DNA from: Gnetum montanum
Lineage: Eukaryota > Streptophyta > Gnetopsida > Gnetales > Gnetaceae
NCBI GenBank assembly: GCA_015680685.1
Contig: MNCI01030368.1
Coordinates: 37,221-101,220, forward strand
Direction: 5' to 3'
Length of the DNA: 64,000 nucleotides
In this document: one piece after another, positions 24,501 through 35,733 of the stretch
How positions within the stretch are numbered: the stretch's first letter is position 1
Layout: each line of letters opens with the position of its first letter
Position numbers and translations under genes: made by a program
Notes under the pieces: generated by a model
Database searches by the model: none
Told to the model about the DNA's origin: nothing
Seen by the model: the letters and a program-made list of their open reading frames with translations, nothing else

Positions 24501-25255
24501 TAAAGAACAAAATCAATTTCCATATGCCAAATGAAATTTGTCCAATCCTTAATTGAGAAATTTGGCATGATTAATTGTAATCCTTTAGATACACCACTCT
24601 CCCTTGGTACAAAACTTACCAAGGATGACAAATCCCCATCCTTCAACCCTTCACTATATAGATCCCTAGTTGGTAGTCTAATGTATCTATCCAATACTCA
24701 TCCAGATATCCAATATGTTGTAAATTACATTTATTAGTTCATGCAATATCTACATGAATCACATTGGAAAGCTACAAAATGAATTTTGCAATACCTGAAA
24801 ACTACTACAGATTATGGGATCACATTTTATTGACATAAAAATTTTAAGATATGGGGATACACTGATGTAGATTGGAGAGGTGACCTTGAAGATCAAAAGT
24901 CAACTTCTAGTTTTGTTTTCTCTTTGGTCCATCACTTATCTCTTGGGGATCAAAGAAGCAATCTACAGTCGTACTCTCAACAACAAAAGTAGAATACATA
25001 ACTACATCAAATGCTACTACTCAAGCCATATGGATCCACTCTATTTTCACTGAAATGGAATATATACTTGAACCTTCCATCTGCTTATCCTGTGATAGCA
25101 CAAGTGCTATTGTGATGACTCACAATCATGTTCATCATGGGTGTTCCAAGCACATAGATATCAAGCACAAATGAAAAATATTTTTACCAAGATTCTGAGT
25201 CGTGAGAAGTTTGAAATTTTCAAAGACTTCCTTTGAGTGGAACCTCTTACCATCA
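24501..25255 (+). pseudogene. RNase H remnant of D
   Basis: Readable as CNPLDTPLSLGTKLTKDD, SLYRSLVGSLMYLSNTHPDIQYVVNYI, ILQYLKTTTDYGI, YTDVDWRGDLEDQKSTSSFVF. A frameshift near 24940 precedes the AVEALSTTEAEY-like segment. The acidic positions in YTDVDWRGD survive. This is the end of the copia polyprotein and lies close to the polypurine tract. Confidence 0.85.
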
Positions 25256-25258
25256 TTC

Positions 25259-25283
25259 GGGGGGGGGCAGCAGTGGGAGGGGG
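25259..25283 (+). other. Polypurine tract of D
   Basis: Nine G residues, then CAGCAG, then a GTGGGAGGGGG run, ending three bases before the 3' LTR. It is the second-strand primer site of the element. Confidence 0.85.
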
Positions 25284-25285
25284 TT

Positions 25286-25660
25286 TGTAGAACATGATAA
25301 CTAGATGTCCCACAATAGAATTAGATAGATCTCATCTATAAATTTATATTAAATAAGATGAGATCCTATTCAGGTAATTCTTATTCAATTCCATGTTTAG
25401 TTCATCCTATATTAAGAAGATCCTTAAATAAGATGATAAGGATCATCCCCATGATTTCTAAGATTCATCTTTATCTCTCCAAATATATTTTTGGGAGATC
25501 AAGGCCTATATAATTGTAGTAGCACATATTCATTTATGAGATAGAAAAAATATAGAAGGGATATAGAAGTAAGAGAGTTTCACAAGAGTGTGCTTGTTCT
25601 AAAAAAGTTCTTCATTTCCTTTAAGCTTAGATCTAGATCTAGGGCCCTTTAGATTCATCA
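25286..25660 (+). repeat. 3' LTR of D
   Basis: TGTAGAACATG to AGATTCATCA. It is about 22 bases longer than the 5' LTR because of an extra stretch with two AGATCT units and GGGCCC near 25629-25650. Confidence 0.9.
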
Positions 25661-25665
25661 TCTTT

Positions 25666-26814
25666 GCCTCTTGGGTTACACACTAAGATTTCATGCATTA
25701 TTTCAAGCTTCTTAGGATGATTCTAGCTTCATTTAGATGCCATATGATCCTTATAGCATGCCACCTTGGGTTTTGGCCAGTACCCAAACCCAAAAGGTAA
25801 AGTGTGATTCTTTGGAGAGGGTACACTAACTATCTTATGTTAATGCACCCCTTTCATTTGCACAAGGATCCTAACACATCCCCCTTACAAGAATGATTTA
25901 CCTATTTGTACCTCTTGTGTATTTATAGGTAGGTTAGATTGCATTGATGAGCCTATTCATGCCAAGATGTTGATAAACCCTCTCTAGTCCTACATGAAAA
26001 CTATAAATACCTAGCATGAGTTCTTCCATAAAAAACATTTATACTTAGAAATTTATTGAGCTTGTGATGTTTGGTTGTGTGAAGAGTTATTCCTTCCTTG
26101 GGTAAGTTGGTTTCTTTCCCTATTTTATGTGTGTGATTTAAGTTCCCTTTTGCAAGTGCTTCCAGACTCTATCAAAGTGCTACCATGCTTACATAGCCTA
26201 GAATCGTTTGGTTGATGTGGAGTCCAGTGTTTGCATGGTGAATAAAGCTTATAGTTTTCCCTCTTTTTACTGTTGATGCCTTAAACATTAAATATCAAAA
26301 ACATTATAAAATATTAAAACCATAAATATATTTATTTAATTCTTATTTTCATAATTTATGATGATTTGCCCTTACCCAAGGAGGTCATGACTATATGACA
26401 TGATGTTAGGCCATCAAGGTTGTGACTAAGAGCCACTCTTTTTGCATTTCATGTGAGGTGTGGTACTTGTTCCTTGAGGTATAACAACATGTATTAGTGT
26501 GTAAGTATTGCATCTATCACCAAGAGGGATTGCAATGCATGTATATTTATTATTCTTTTATTCTTTATAATTATAAATTCTATAAAAATCATAAAATATG
26601 AAAATAATAAATATTCTCTTTATCTTTATCACTATAGTGAAATGGGTTTGTATTGTATTATATGCATTATAATATCTATTCTATTTTTTGAATGCAATGA
26701 CATACACAAGTGTTCTTAGCAATTCACTGAACATCATCTTGAAAAGTTATGACTAGATCACACTGTAATTCGAATGATATATCGCTACGTCCAAAACTAA
26801 TGGGATCCTTGTTA
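25666..26814 (+). repeat. 3' LTR of C, second part
   Basis: Continues the C LTR after D and its duplicated TCTTT. It aligns with the 5' LTR of C from about 10113 to 11260. The end is set at GGATCCTTGTTA, the counterpart of AGACCCTTATCA in the 5' LTR. Confidence 0.85.
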
Positions 26815-27974
26815 GTTATTTTCTATGTTCTACAAAGCACAAGCATCATGGAAGGCTTGTAATTAATGCTATAAATATATGTTGTATCCTTCAAATTTTG
26901 AAATGTTATTTATATCTAACCTTTTGATTTTGGTATCTCTTTGATGCCTAGTAGGGATGTAAATTTCCTACTAAATATTTATCATGCTTCTTATTACAAG
27001 TAATAGTTCATCATGATATTCATGATCCTCATGGTCTTTGTTATGACCATATCTTCTTTGGTATTACTTGCTTTTCCTTCTTTCATGATGAAACCCCTCT
27101 TCTTGTTCATGTGTCCCTACACTTCAACCATCTCTGTGATGGTCCCTTCTATCATCTTCACCTAGTTTCATGTCATTGCACCTTCTACCCCAGTCATGCT
27201 TGACAATGATGATGAGGAAAGAGATGCAAAGCTATGAGAGTTATGTTGACTTGCTCTTCCTCTTTGATTCTTTTGTTTTTATCTTGGCTACTTGCTAGAA
27301 TATTTTGGCCTTGAGGTTTACCTTATTCTAGATCTAGCTCTTTCCTTGCTTTGGTTGCCTTCCAAGGCTAAAGAATCATGGATGGTTAATGTTATTTCTA
27401 CTGAGGGATGGAGGATTTTGATGTTAAGAACTATCAGATGGGTAATAAGTATCCTTATTTTCTAACTATAATGTTAAGTGAATAGGGACCCCTTTTTTCT
27501 TAGAAGCCTCATAGTGAGCTTTCATGAATTTATCTTTGTAAAGTTGGATCTTTGTAGATTAATAATCTCTAGAGATTTTATTAGCTATTTTGTTGTTTAA
27601 ATCTCTTGCTTCAAGCCCCTCTTACATCAATTCTACCATGAGTATTGATGGTATTGCTTAGTTAATTGGAAACACTATGTTGTCCTCTAGGTTTCTCCAT
27701 CATAGTTTTTCATCTTGGTGGAGAATAAAGGTGAAATCTAGATGTTAGTAGATAATTTTTATCTATTATGGTACCTCATTTTAATATTTTGTGATTCTAT
27801 CATGTGCTCTTTTAATATCATCAGTAGGTAGGGAATTTTCCCTATGAGAAGAAAACATCTTTTAGTTTGTAAGTGTGCCTTAGAATAAATTATTATTATT
27901 ATTAGATGATAAATCATGTTTAGCTCTAATAGTGACATTTGAATAATCCTGGATATCTAAATTAATAGCAACAA
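26815..27974 (-). pseudogene. Element A: 5' gag and leader region
   Basis: Continuation of A after the B and C insertions. It matches E at 33930-34680 and again at 36780-36960, with the segment corresponding to G absent here, which shows that G is an insertion in E. On the minus strand the gag part reads ACAL, FHDA-like fragments and a charged HDHE-rich stretch, with stops everywhere. The part near 27400-27974 is leader. Confidence 0.65.
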
Positions 27975-27993
27975 TTCCTTAGGAATAACACCA
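27975..27993 (-). other. Primer-binding site of A
   Basis: Plus strand TTCCTTAGGAATAACACCA is the reverse complement of a decayed TGGCGCCGTTGCCGGGGAA site. All but one of the differences are transitions. One base separates it from the LTR, as in C and E. Confidence 0.75.
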
Positions 27994-27994
27994 T

Positions 27995-28784
27995 TAATAA
28001 GAATTGGATTAACCCTACACCCAATCATATGAATCATAAGCATTCATACATGATTTAGTCAACTTTCATGAATTGAACTATTTGGATGTTTTAGATAGCC
28101 ACATGCTAAGATGTTGATCATTGCCTTTTCAATCACACTTGTGTGAGCTCAAGTTGTATGGTTAAGTGTAACTAAGTATATGATTGGATTTTTTATAATT
28201 AAAATATTTAATATTAACCTAATTAATCTATGTGTGGAAGGTAAATCTAAACTATACTAAGCATAGGATATTCATTCTCAAATTGTCATACACATCTTGA
28301 ATATATACTAACACCACTAGATTACCAATTGTTTCATCACTAGGTACACCAAGTGATCTACTTTTAGGATTATCAATTGCTAGTATGTTTATGCTTAAAT
28401 TTGGTCACACTCATACAAATTTACTAAGTGTAATAGAATAAGAATTTAACTTATTTTATGAAAATTAATAAAGTAAATAAAGTAAATAACAAAAAATGAA
28501 ATTAATTTAATAAGTTAAGTTCTACAATGGATAGAATAAGTCTTGATTTTATTGTTGTCATGCTAATATATCCAAGCATATGAGCATTCAAATAAAACTT
28601 TGTACAACCAATTCAATCCACATTGTAGGTAATCATTGAAAAATAATTCTAACTTCTACAAAAGAAAACTACAAGAGTCTACCTATGGAATGATCAAAAT
28701 ATTACATAAATGTAGTGGGTGCATGCATTTAGATAGGAATTTATGAGGCTTGTGTCAATGTTGATGTATTAACAAAGCTAGGGA
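27995..28784 (-). repeat. 5' LTR of A, main part
   Basis: Aligns with the E LTR (28965-29809) from TAATAAG to its distal end; shared blocks include CCAAYCATATGAATC and GGTTAAGTGTAA. F is inserted at 28785, and the last 41 bases of this LTR are found at 43977-44017. The summed length (about 831) equals that of the E LTRs (845 and 831). Confidence 0.8.
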
Positions 28785-28964
28785 TGTTAACCTTTTGTTA
28801 TGTCAAAACCTTAAGGAAAATGGGGAACAATAGAATGTTTGTTATAGATGGTGTGTTTGTAAGAACTCAATGAGACAAAAACTAGAACAAAATATCAAAT
28901 TAAGAGACTACATGGGTAAGATAAAAGCATGGACAAGCATGGATAAAAATGAAGGTTGCAAGTC
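28785..28964 (+). repeat. 5' LTR of F, first part
   Basis: TGTTAACCTTTTG to the AAGTC duplicated by E. It matches 42346-42530 of the 3' LTR, where the E target reads AGAAGTCAAATGAAG without an insert. Confidence 0.85.
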
Positions 28965-29809
28965 TAATGAGTGGTGAGTAGTCCCTACGTCGAACCATAT
29001 GAATCACTAGTGTTTACTAAGCAATCCAATCGATTTCTGTAGACTTTAGCTCTCTAAGTACACTAGTCTCTAGGAGGTGAATCTAACCATTGTAGTCATT
29101 ATCTTCTTAGTTCTACTTGTGTATTGCAAGTATATGGTTAAGTGTAATTGAGGCATTTTATTTTTATCATTTTGTCTTTTATGATTTAATTGCACAAGTG
29201 TTGGAAACAAAGTAAATTTAATGTGTAATTAATCTAATTAATCTAGTAAATAATTAACACTTAACTCATCCTAACATAAGCATATGTTCCCACTTTTCAT
29301 GTGCATCCTAAAGACGTTATAGGGCCACTAGGTTATGAAGCATTAAGTGCTACTAGGGTTACCAAGCGTTAAACATATGCTTGAAGTGGTTGTGCTTATG
29401 TGTTGCTATATAGTCAATATTAATTACTTAGTTAAAATTCATTAAAGTATATTGCATGAATATTAAATTCATAAAGAAAGCATTAATATACTCTAAGTGT
29501 TCCAAGATTTGATTAGAAAAGCTTGTCTTTATTTCCATTCACATTGTTGTGCTTAGGTACATTAGTGCTCAAATAAAGATCTATATACTTCTTCAACTCC
29601 TACTACGGGTACTCAGAAAATATTCTAACTCTAGGAAAAGAAAAAAGCAAGAGCTTCACTAATAACTAATGAAAATATTGATGAATTGTGCTCCCAAATG
29701 TTGTATTTATAGGTCAACTTGCATCCTGTGATATCAAATATCCAATAATGAATCATGTGCTCCAATATCATGGATCCAATATTAGGGCCTAACAAAAAAT
29801 GATTCATCA
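28965..29809 (-). repeat. 3' LTR of E
   Basis: 845 bases; TAATGAGTGGTGAG on the left, GATTCATCA on the right. It matches 37196-38026 throughout. TATA-like CTATAAATA lies on the minus strand near 29705-29715. Confidence 0.9.
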
Positions 29810-29843
29810 TACCTCCATGATTGAATGATAACTTGTCCTCAAG
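29810..29843 (-). other. Polypurine tract and 3' end motif of E
   Basis: On the minus strand CTTGAGGACAAG (29843-29832) is followed by CATGGAGGTA next to the LTR. The same pair occurs in J at 60808-60841. Both are typical of the 3' end of plant Athila/Tat elements. Confidence 0.75.
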
Positions 29844-29899
29844 TGAACAAAGGAAGGAATAAGTTTTTTATAAAATATTGAGAAGGTATGGTATTATTG

Positions 29900-30150
29900 A
29901 CTAAGTAACTGACATACAAACTAACTCAGACTAAACAAACAGATGCTAAGTGCCCAAGTGTATGGATTTACACATCTTGTAAAGGTGTCTGTTGATATCC
30001 ATGAAGCATTTGACTTGATGAAGAAATTGTTGTTTCTTTCTACTGTCCAATTCATATGGCATCTCCTAAGTGAGAAGATATATGAGAATGCCATCATACA
30101 AGTTAGCCTCATTGGACATTTGTTCAATTATAGCTTTAACTAAGAGGAGT
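29900..30150 (-). pseudogene. Remnant between RNase H and lost integrase of E
   Basis: Minus-strand reading gives DKFPNELL, then LYDGILIYLLT, EMPYELDSRKKQQFLHQVKCF and HLYKMCKSIHLGT. This is the segment that in this clade leads into the integrase zinc finger. It ends about 100 bases before the polypurine tract, so the whole integrase has been deleted. Confidence 0.7.
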
Positions 30151-30700
30151 TCATTAGGAAATTTATCAAAAAGTGGGTTCTCCTCCTTTTGTTTTCCCAT
30201 CTTAATTGAGACAAGTGATTAGCAACCACATTCTTGGTTCCCTTTCTATCTATCATTGTAAGAATGAATTCTTGCAAGATCACAAGCCATCATATGATAT
30301 GGGGTCTTACCATTGGTTTATTCATGAGGAAGTGGATTGCATTGGGATCTATGTGCATGAACACCTTGTACTACAGCACATAGTGCATAATTTCTTCAAG
30401 GAAAACATCACTACCATAAATTATTTCTCTATTGTGGTGTAATTAGTTATGCATCCACAATGATTTGACTTGGGTAGTGGATGTAACAAGGATGTTTTTA
30501 ATCATCTAATTACATGAGCACATCTTCCAAGGCAAAATTTGTTGCATTCTTCATGATGTGAAATGGTTTGGACCCATTAGTTACTCATAGAATTGGAGTT
30601 TCTATAAGCTTTTTCTTGAGTTGTTGAAATGCATTCTCACATTCCTTAGTCTGGATGAATTGAGCATCCTTCTTTGTAAGCTCCACTAATGATTTAGTGA
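30150..30700 (-). pseudogene. RNase H remnant of E
   Basis: Minus-strand reading: ECENAFQQLKKKLIETPIL, GSKPFHIMKNATNFALEDVLM, HPCYIHYPSQ, then RWLVILQEFILTMIDRKGTKNVVANHLSQL. These are RNase H motifs of plant Ty3/gypsy elements, in order, with stops in between and a frameshift near 30400. Confidence 0.78.
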
Positions 30701-31432
30701 TCTTAGAGAAATTCTATATGAATTTTTGGTAGTAACTAGTGTGGCCAAGGAATGACTAGACATCTTTAACAATTTTTGGTTAGTAGGTAATACCTTGGAT
30801 GACAATTATTTTCTTAAGGTTTAGCTTAATTTCCTTTTTAGATATTTTGTGCCCCAAAACAATGCCTTCCTAGACCATCAGATGGCTTTTTTGCTAGTTG
30901 AATTGAAGGTTTATCTCCATATACCTTTTTAGTACTTACTCAAGGTGGTCTAGGGCTTGGTCAAATGTAGCCCCATAGGTGGAGAAGTCATCCATTAAGA
31001 CTTCCATCTCACTACTAATGTACTATTGAAAGATGCTTAGGATAAGGTGTTAGAAGATTGTAGGAGCATTACATAGACCAAATGACATTTTTCTATATGC
31101 AAAAGTCCCCTACGGACTTGTGAATGTGGTTTTGACCTAATCCTTAAGTGCAATCTAAATTTTTTATGGACACTATAACCATTTAAAAAGCTATAAAAGA
31201 AATGCCTAGAGATGGTTTCCAACACCTGGTCCATAAATGGTAACAAAAAATGATCTTTGTAAGTTGCCATGTTCGATAGCCTGAAGTCGATATAGACCCT
31301 CCATTTGTCACCTTTCTTTGGTGCTATCACTAGTGGACTAACCCACTCACTATCAGCCATGGGATAGATGAACCCCATGTTGAGGAGTCTTTTAATATCC
31401 TCCTTGATGATTTGCTTGAGTTTGGGATTCAA
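30700..31432 (-). pseudogene. Reverse transcriptase remnant of E
   Basis: The 131-codon stretch 31432 to 31037 starts MNPKLKQIIKEDIKRLLNMGFIYP and has ADSEWVSPLVIAPKKGDKWRVYIDFRLSN and LLPFMDQVLETI, a clear Athila/Tat RT. A frameshift follows SFLNGYS. Downstream the catalytic box reads M-E-V-L-M-D-D-F-S-T-Y-G (aspartate codons 30987-30992), so E is the only RT in this window with both aspartates. Confidence 0.88.
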
Positions 31433-31799
31433 CCATTGTTGTGGTTACCTCTTTGTCTTCATGGAAGGATCTATATAGATACAGTGCTTGCATATCCTAG
31501 GATCAATTCTAGTGAGTTTATGATATGACCAAGAAAAGTTTGTTGATCATTTGCTGACCACATTCAACAACTTCTCTTTTTGTTCAGAAGCAAGGTTGGC
31601 ATTGATTATTGGTGATTGTCCATTGTTCAGAAAAACATATTTCATGTTAGCAGGTAGAGTTTTTAACTCTAGGAGATCTTGTTTAAAGTTCTTAGGGATT
31701 TTCAACTCTCCTAATAAGTGTCATAAAGTTCATTGGAGAGTTGAAGATGGACTCGCTCTATTTCATTAATGCCTTCAACATAGGCACTTGTCAAGCTCT

Positions 31800-32400
31800 C
31801 AATTGGTTCCATGTAAATTGTTGATTGCTATTAAGATCAACTATCAACCACTAGGTGCCCTCTTATTTTGTGGCTAATGTGCATATAAACCTTTGAATTT
31901 CAAATACATCTACACATTTTCTACATCCTATGATGGATGTACTTTTTATGGACCATAGTTTCTACACATAGTTGCAACTTGTGTCATTGTATGCAATGCA
32001 TGGAACACTCTTCTTCTTTGCTTTTCCAAATTCATTTTCCTTGGAAATATCCAAGGAGAGGTTTCTAATTCCTAGTTGTGCATCAGTGGTGCTCAACTAT
32101 GTCATTCCCATAATGATTGGGAAGTCCTCCTTGTAGTTATTAATACGGATCACCAAGAAGTCAATAGGATAGGACCACCCACAAACAATGTTCATAATGT
32201 TTTCCACTAGCCTCAAAGGAATAGTGATGGATTGATTTGCCAACTCAAGACAAATGTTTCTCTTCTTAAGTGGAGGTAGGTTCTAGGCTTTGTACATTTT
32301 ATGAGAAATTAGATTTACACCAAAACCAAGTCTAGAAGAGCCTTGTAAAGCTCATTCCTAGTGATTTGCAGGTAAATAAGGGCACTTCTAGGATCAGATC
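31800..32400 (-). pseudogene. Retropepsin remnant of E
   Basis: Minus-strand reading near 32350 to 31870: LGFGVNLISHKMYKA, stop, NLPPLKKRNICLELANQSITIPLRLVENIM, then GWSYPIDFLVIRINN and FPIIMGMT. The active site, normally D-L-G, falls at RLGFGVN, where the aspartate codon appears to be lost or frameshifted. It is collinear with the A protease. Confidence 0.75.
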
Positions 32401-32519
32401 GTTTTTTGGAAAGGTGGCCAACCTTAATCCAATTGGTTACTAGATGGGTTAACATGATGGTATGCACTATGGGAGGTGTTTGGTTTGAAGGGGACTCCAA
32501 GGATGGAGATGTAGAGGAT

Positions 32520-34690
32520 GAGGAAGAAGTAGGACTATTGGTTGTGTATGTTTGTAAGGGCTTTGTAGGACTATTAGTTTGAAAGAATGGTCCTTTTTAG
32601 GATTTCTTTTTTGATCCACTCGACTAAGGAGCTAGCTATAAGTTAACAACCTTGGTGGTGTTATGTTGTTGTGGCTAAGTTGAAATTTCATCCTGCATTG
32701 ATGGAGCATGTGGTAATTGAGTTGAGAGTGGAGGGACATGTGCAAAAGGATGAGGAGGGTAGTGAGGAAATGGGGACTTCCCTCTTAGAGATTGGGCTTT
32801 ATAGTATTTAGGAGGATATTAGTGATGCTAGAATGAAGTGTGATTAGAAGAGTCACATGTATAAATGGGTTTTTGAACATAGTATCCATATGGATTAGGT
32901 TACCGTAAAGGTACTGCTACCTTGGTGGTGGCATCCCCCATGATTGTCAGTGTTGCCACTGCTGGTACTTCTTAGAAGGTTGTGGTGGAATTTCACTTAG
33001 ATAGTAGGTTTGTTGTTGGTGGAATTGCCTAGGATTACCTTGAGGATAAGGTAACTTTCTAGGTGCTTGCCTTTTGGCCAATCTAGGATTTAGAGCATAC
33101 AACCTAGACTCTTGCAAGTGTGACACAATGGGGCAACTACCCTTAAGATGTTCATAGTGGTAGATGTTACACCCACCACCATCATCTGATTTGAAGTCCA
33201 AAACCTTCTCTATTGTAGTAGCCTTACCCTTACTGCTTTTGGTAGGCACATTCAACTTCCTTCCTTTTTCTATGATCACAATCACTACTTTTCTCTTTCG
33301 ATTCCTTTGCTATTTTTAGAGTGGTTTGGAACTTTTCATCTAAAGAGTCCTACATTTTATCTACCTTGGCCAAAATTTCAAAAATAGATCTTTGAATTGA
33401 CAAGGTCTTTCATTGGACCATATCATTGAGTGGTGCCTCCGCCCCATTGTCATAGAACCAAACCTCCCTTTTACAGATGGAAGGGTCCTAGTTATACTCC
33501 TTTGCACTTTCCTTTTTTTCTCAACTCTCCTTTTTCTTTAAAAACCTACTCAATTAGCCTTTGAATCTTATGGACCCTTTAGTTTTGAAAATCTCCCTTG
33601 GGCATAGATCCCAAGAGTTCTCTGTGTTTCTATGCAAATCCCATCATTGATATGGTAGAGCTACTTCCTTTAAGAGTAACCATGGCCAAGAAATTAGTGC
33701 AAGAGAGAATAGTACCTACCCATGCCTATGTCCAAGGGTTAATGTGTTTCCTATTTCCAACCTTGGATTTGATTTCTCAAGTTGGATACTTGGGAGTATG
33801 TTTGATACTTTTCATTAAAGAGTATAAGCATCATACTCCACCAATGGATTAATTGCGGCTCTAAGGACTAGTACCAACTTTCAACTTCTTTGATGAGCAT
33901 CCTTGGGAATAGCTTTGATTTTTGTCATTTGTTCTCCATGTTCTATAAGGCATAGGCATTATGAAATCCTTGAAGATGGTTCTATAGTTTTGAGTTGTAT
34001 CCTCATTTAAACTCAGAGATATTTTTCATATCCAACCACTTCATTTTGCTATCTTTTAGATGCCTTGTTAGAATTCTCATTGCCTCTACAATGTTCAACA
34101 TGTTTCGACTTACAAGCAAAGTCTCATCATGGTCATAGCCTCTATGATGGCCATGATGCACATGATGTCCTCTATTGTCCCTTTTTTCATGGTGGTGAGC
34201 CTTTCTTGATTGCCCATGCCCCTAGTCTCAACTAATTCAGTGGGTCCTTTGATCATCTCTATCTCATCAATCATGTCCATCATGGTCATGTCCTCTACAG
34301 CTTTGGTCAAAGTTAGAGAAGGAAGAAGAGGATGATGAAGGTGAAAAAGAATGAGGACTAGTATCACTACGGTGTCTACCATTCCTTCTTTTGTATTCAC
34401 AACCATGATCATCATTGTGATGCTTGTCCTCATCCTTGCCCTGAGTCCCATCTTTGGATCCATCATGATCATGAAACCTATTCTTTCCTAAACTAGAATT
34501 ATTTACAGTGGATTGAAAATTCTAGTTTAAGTTCCCTTCATTGAAACAAAGGGGAGGAGGATAAGTGAATTACAAACCCCAAAAGAAGATATCCTCATTG
34601 TCTTTTTGGCCTAATAGGAAGAAGGGGTTATTAAACCATTTCTCCTTTGAAGCTTCATAGTTGTGCTAACCTAAATCATCGGTGTAAGGC
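32520..34690 (-). pseudogene. gag remnant of E
   Basis: The stretch 33285 to 32947 encodes a basic segment, a damaged knuckle (CNIYHYEHLKGSC) and HLQESRLYALNP, shared with A. Upstream on the minus strand lie fragments such as LQGFHNAYAL and a histidine- and aspartate-rich stretch (34472-34110). The N-terminus is interrupted by G near 34.7 kb. The frame is broken many times. Confidence 0.7.
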
Positions 34691-35215
34691 TGGAAGGGAA
34701 ACAAACACTGAGAGATCATCGAGCATGTACAGCTGACCCTACCTTTGCTTGAGGGCAAGCTAGAAAATGGAATGAAGGTAGAGTGCCTTGGATGGTTTGC
34801 ACGTAAATCAACCAAGGACTTCCTTGAGCGTAAGTTACGGCTAGCACTGGGGTTATCGTAAAGAGTGTAAATGGGATGTAAACGGAATGCAAACAGCGAC
34901 ATGAAATGTAAACAGAGCGTACTGAATTATAAATAAAGCATAAAAAAGCTATATTTGTAAACAAAGCGTAAACAGAACTAAACAATGTAAATGGAAGGAA
35001 ATAATGAAACTGTATTGTATTTTTTAAATAAGAATGTGCACCGGTCAAAGCGTAGCTGCACGTATGGATGGAAGGTCAAGCACTAAGCCCCGGGATGATG
35101 TCTGAAATGTTCAGATGCTAGGAGTCAAGTGTGTCTGAGCATCCTAGGCTATTGGTCAATACTTCCCAAGTCACCAACCTTCCAAATTGCCGACCTGGTT
35201 TATGTGAATTGATAG

Positions 35216-35225
35216 GGTATTTATA
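35216..35225 (-). promoter_or_regulatory. TATA-like box in G
   Basis: Read on the minus strand, CCTTATAAATACCC fits the plant TATA consensus. The opposite reading, GTATTTATAAGG, is weaker. The heat-shock-element arrays then lie 310-520 bases upstream of it. Confidence 0.45.
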
Positions 35226-35542
35226 AGGCTGGGCTGGACTCGGGCACGGAATCTGTGGATGGAATCAATGGCCGAGAGATGAGAGGAAACAAGATCGTGT
35301 GACATGTGTTCAATGGATAGTTGTGCTTGGGTTGGATGCATGCTAGTGAGAGTTGGATGTGTGTCAGCAAGCTATGTTCTTAACTAGGTACATTGCATTT
35401 TACAATTCGTGGGTTATTCAAGCCCATGAGAGTACATTTAATTTAGACCATGACGGCCTGACTATCCCACAAATGAATATTTACAATGAAATGTACAAGG
35501 GAAATTTGACCCTTCTTGCTTGAAACTTCTTTATCCCTGAGT

Positions 35543-35733
35543 TTTCTAGAATTTTCTAGGAGTTGCTGATGTTGAGAATTTTCTGGAATTTTCTGGGAGT
35601 TGCTGATGCTAAGAATTTTTTGAAATTTTCTAGGAGTTGTTAATGCTAAGAATTTTCTAGAATTTTTTGGAATTTTTTGGAATTTTCTAATGCTGAGAAT
35701 TTTCTGGAATTTTATGGAATTTTCTGGAAGTTG
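35543..35733. promoter_or_regulatory. Heat-shock-element-like array
   Basis: Four clusters of alternating GAA and TTC units with two-base spacing, the heat-shock-factor binding pattern. Cluster 1 (35544-35556) is TTCnnGAAnnTTC. Cluster 2 (35576-35593) is GAAnnTTCnnGAAnnTTC. Clusters 3 (about 35649-35688) and 4 (about 35696-35730) are longer, with one or two imperfect units. The clusters are separated by a repeated GAGTTGCTGATGCTA-like spacer, so the array also counts as a minisatellite of roughly 38 bases or more. Confidence 0.75.

Larger units (their letters stand above)
20030..25660 (+). mobile_element. Ty1/copia element D
   Basis: A complete but dead copia element of 5631 bases: LTRs (20030-20381, 25286-25660), a tRNA-Met-type primer site, one gag-pro-int-RT-RNase H frame and a polypurine tract. 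It is flanked by TCCTT and TCTTT. In the intact 5' LTR of C the corresponding site reads TCCTTGATCATTGG with no insert, and joining the flanks of D restores the alignment exactly. This makes the insertion into the C LTR certain and D younger than C. Confidence 0.93.
9982..26814 (+). mobile_element. Ty3/gypsy Tat-like element C, interrupted by D
   Basis: Full-length but dead element: 5' LTR, primer-binding site, gag, protease, RT, RNase H, integrase, long 3' non-coding region, polypurine tract and 3' LTR. Flanks are ATCAT (9977-9981) and GTTAT (26815-26819). The uninterrupted homologous site in E near 33928 reads GTCAT, so both flanks fit a GTCAT duplication changed by one transition each. Its target was the gag region of A. 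Removing D gives LTRs of 1279 and about 1276 bases. Confidence 0.85.

Noticed and set aside
34110-34472. 120-codon methionine-rich frame on the minus strand
   Set aside because: It reads the ATGATG-rich gag segment of E out of frame; the neighbouring frame gives the histidine- and aspartate-rich gag stretch.
34716-35048. 110-codon open frame on the minus strand
   Set aside because: Its repeated S-V-Y-I and F-T-type words follow from the GTAAAC-like DNA repeats in G; there is no domain and no start context.
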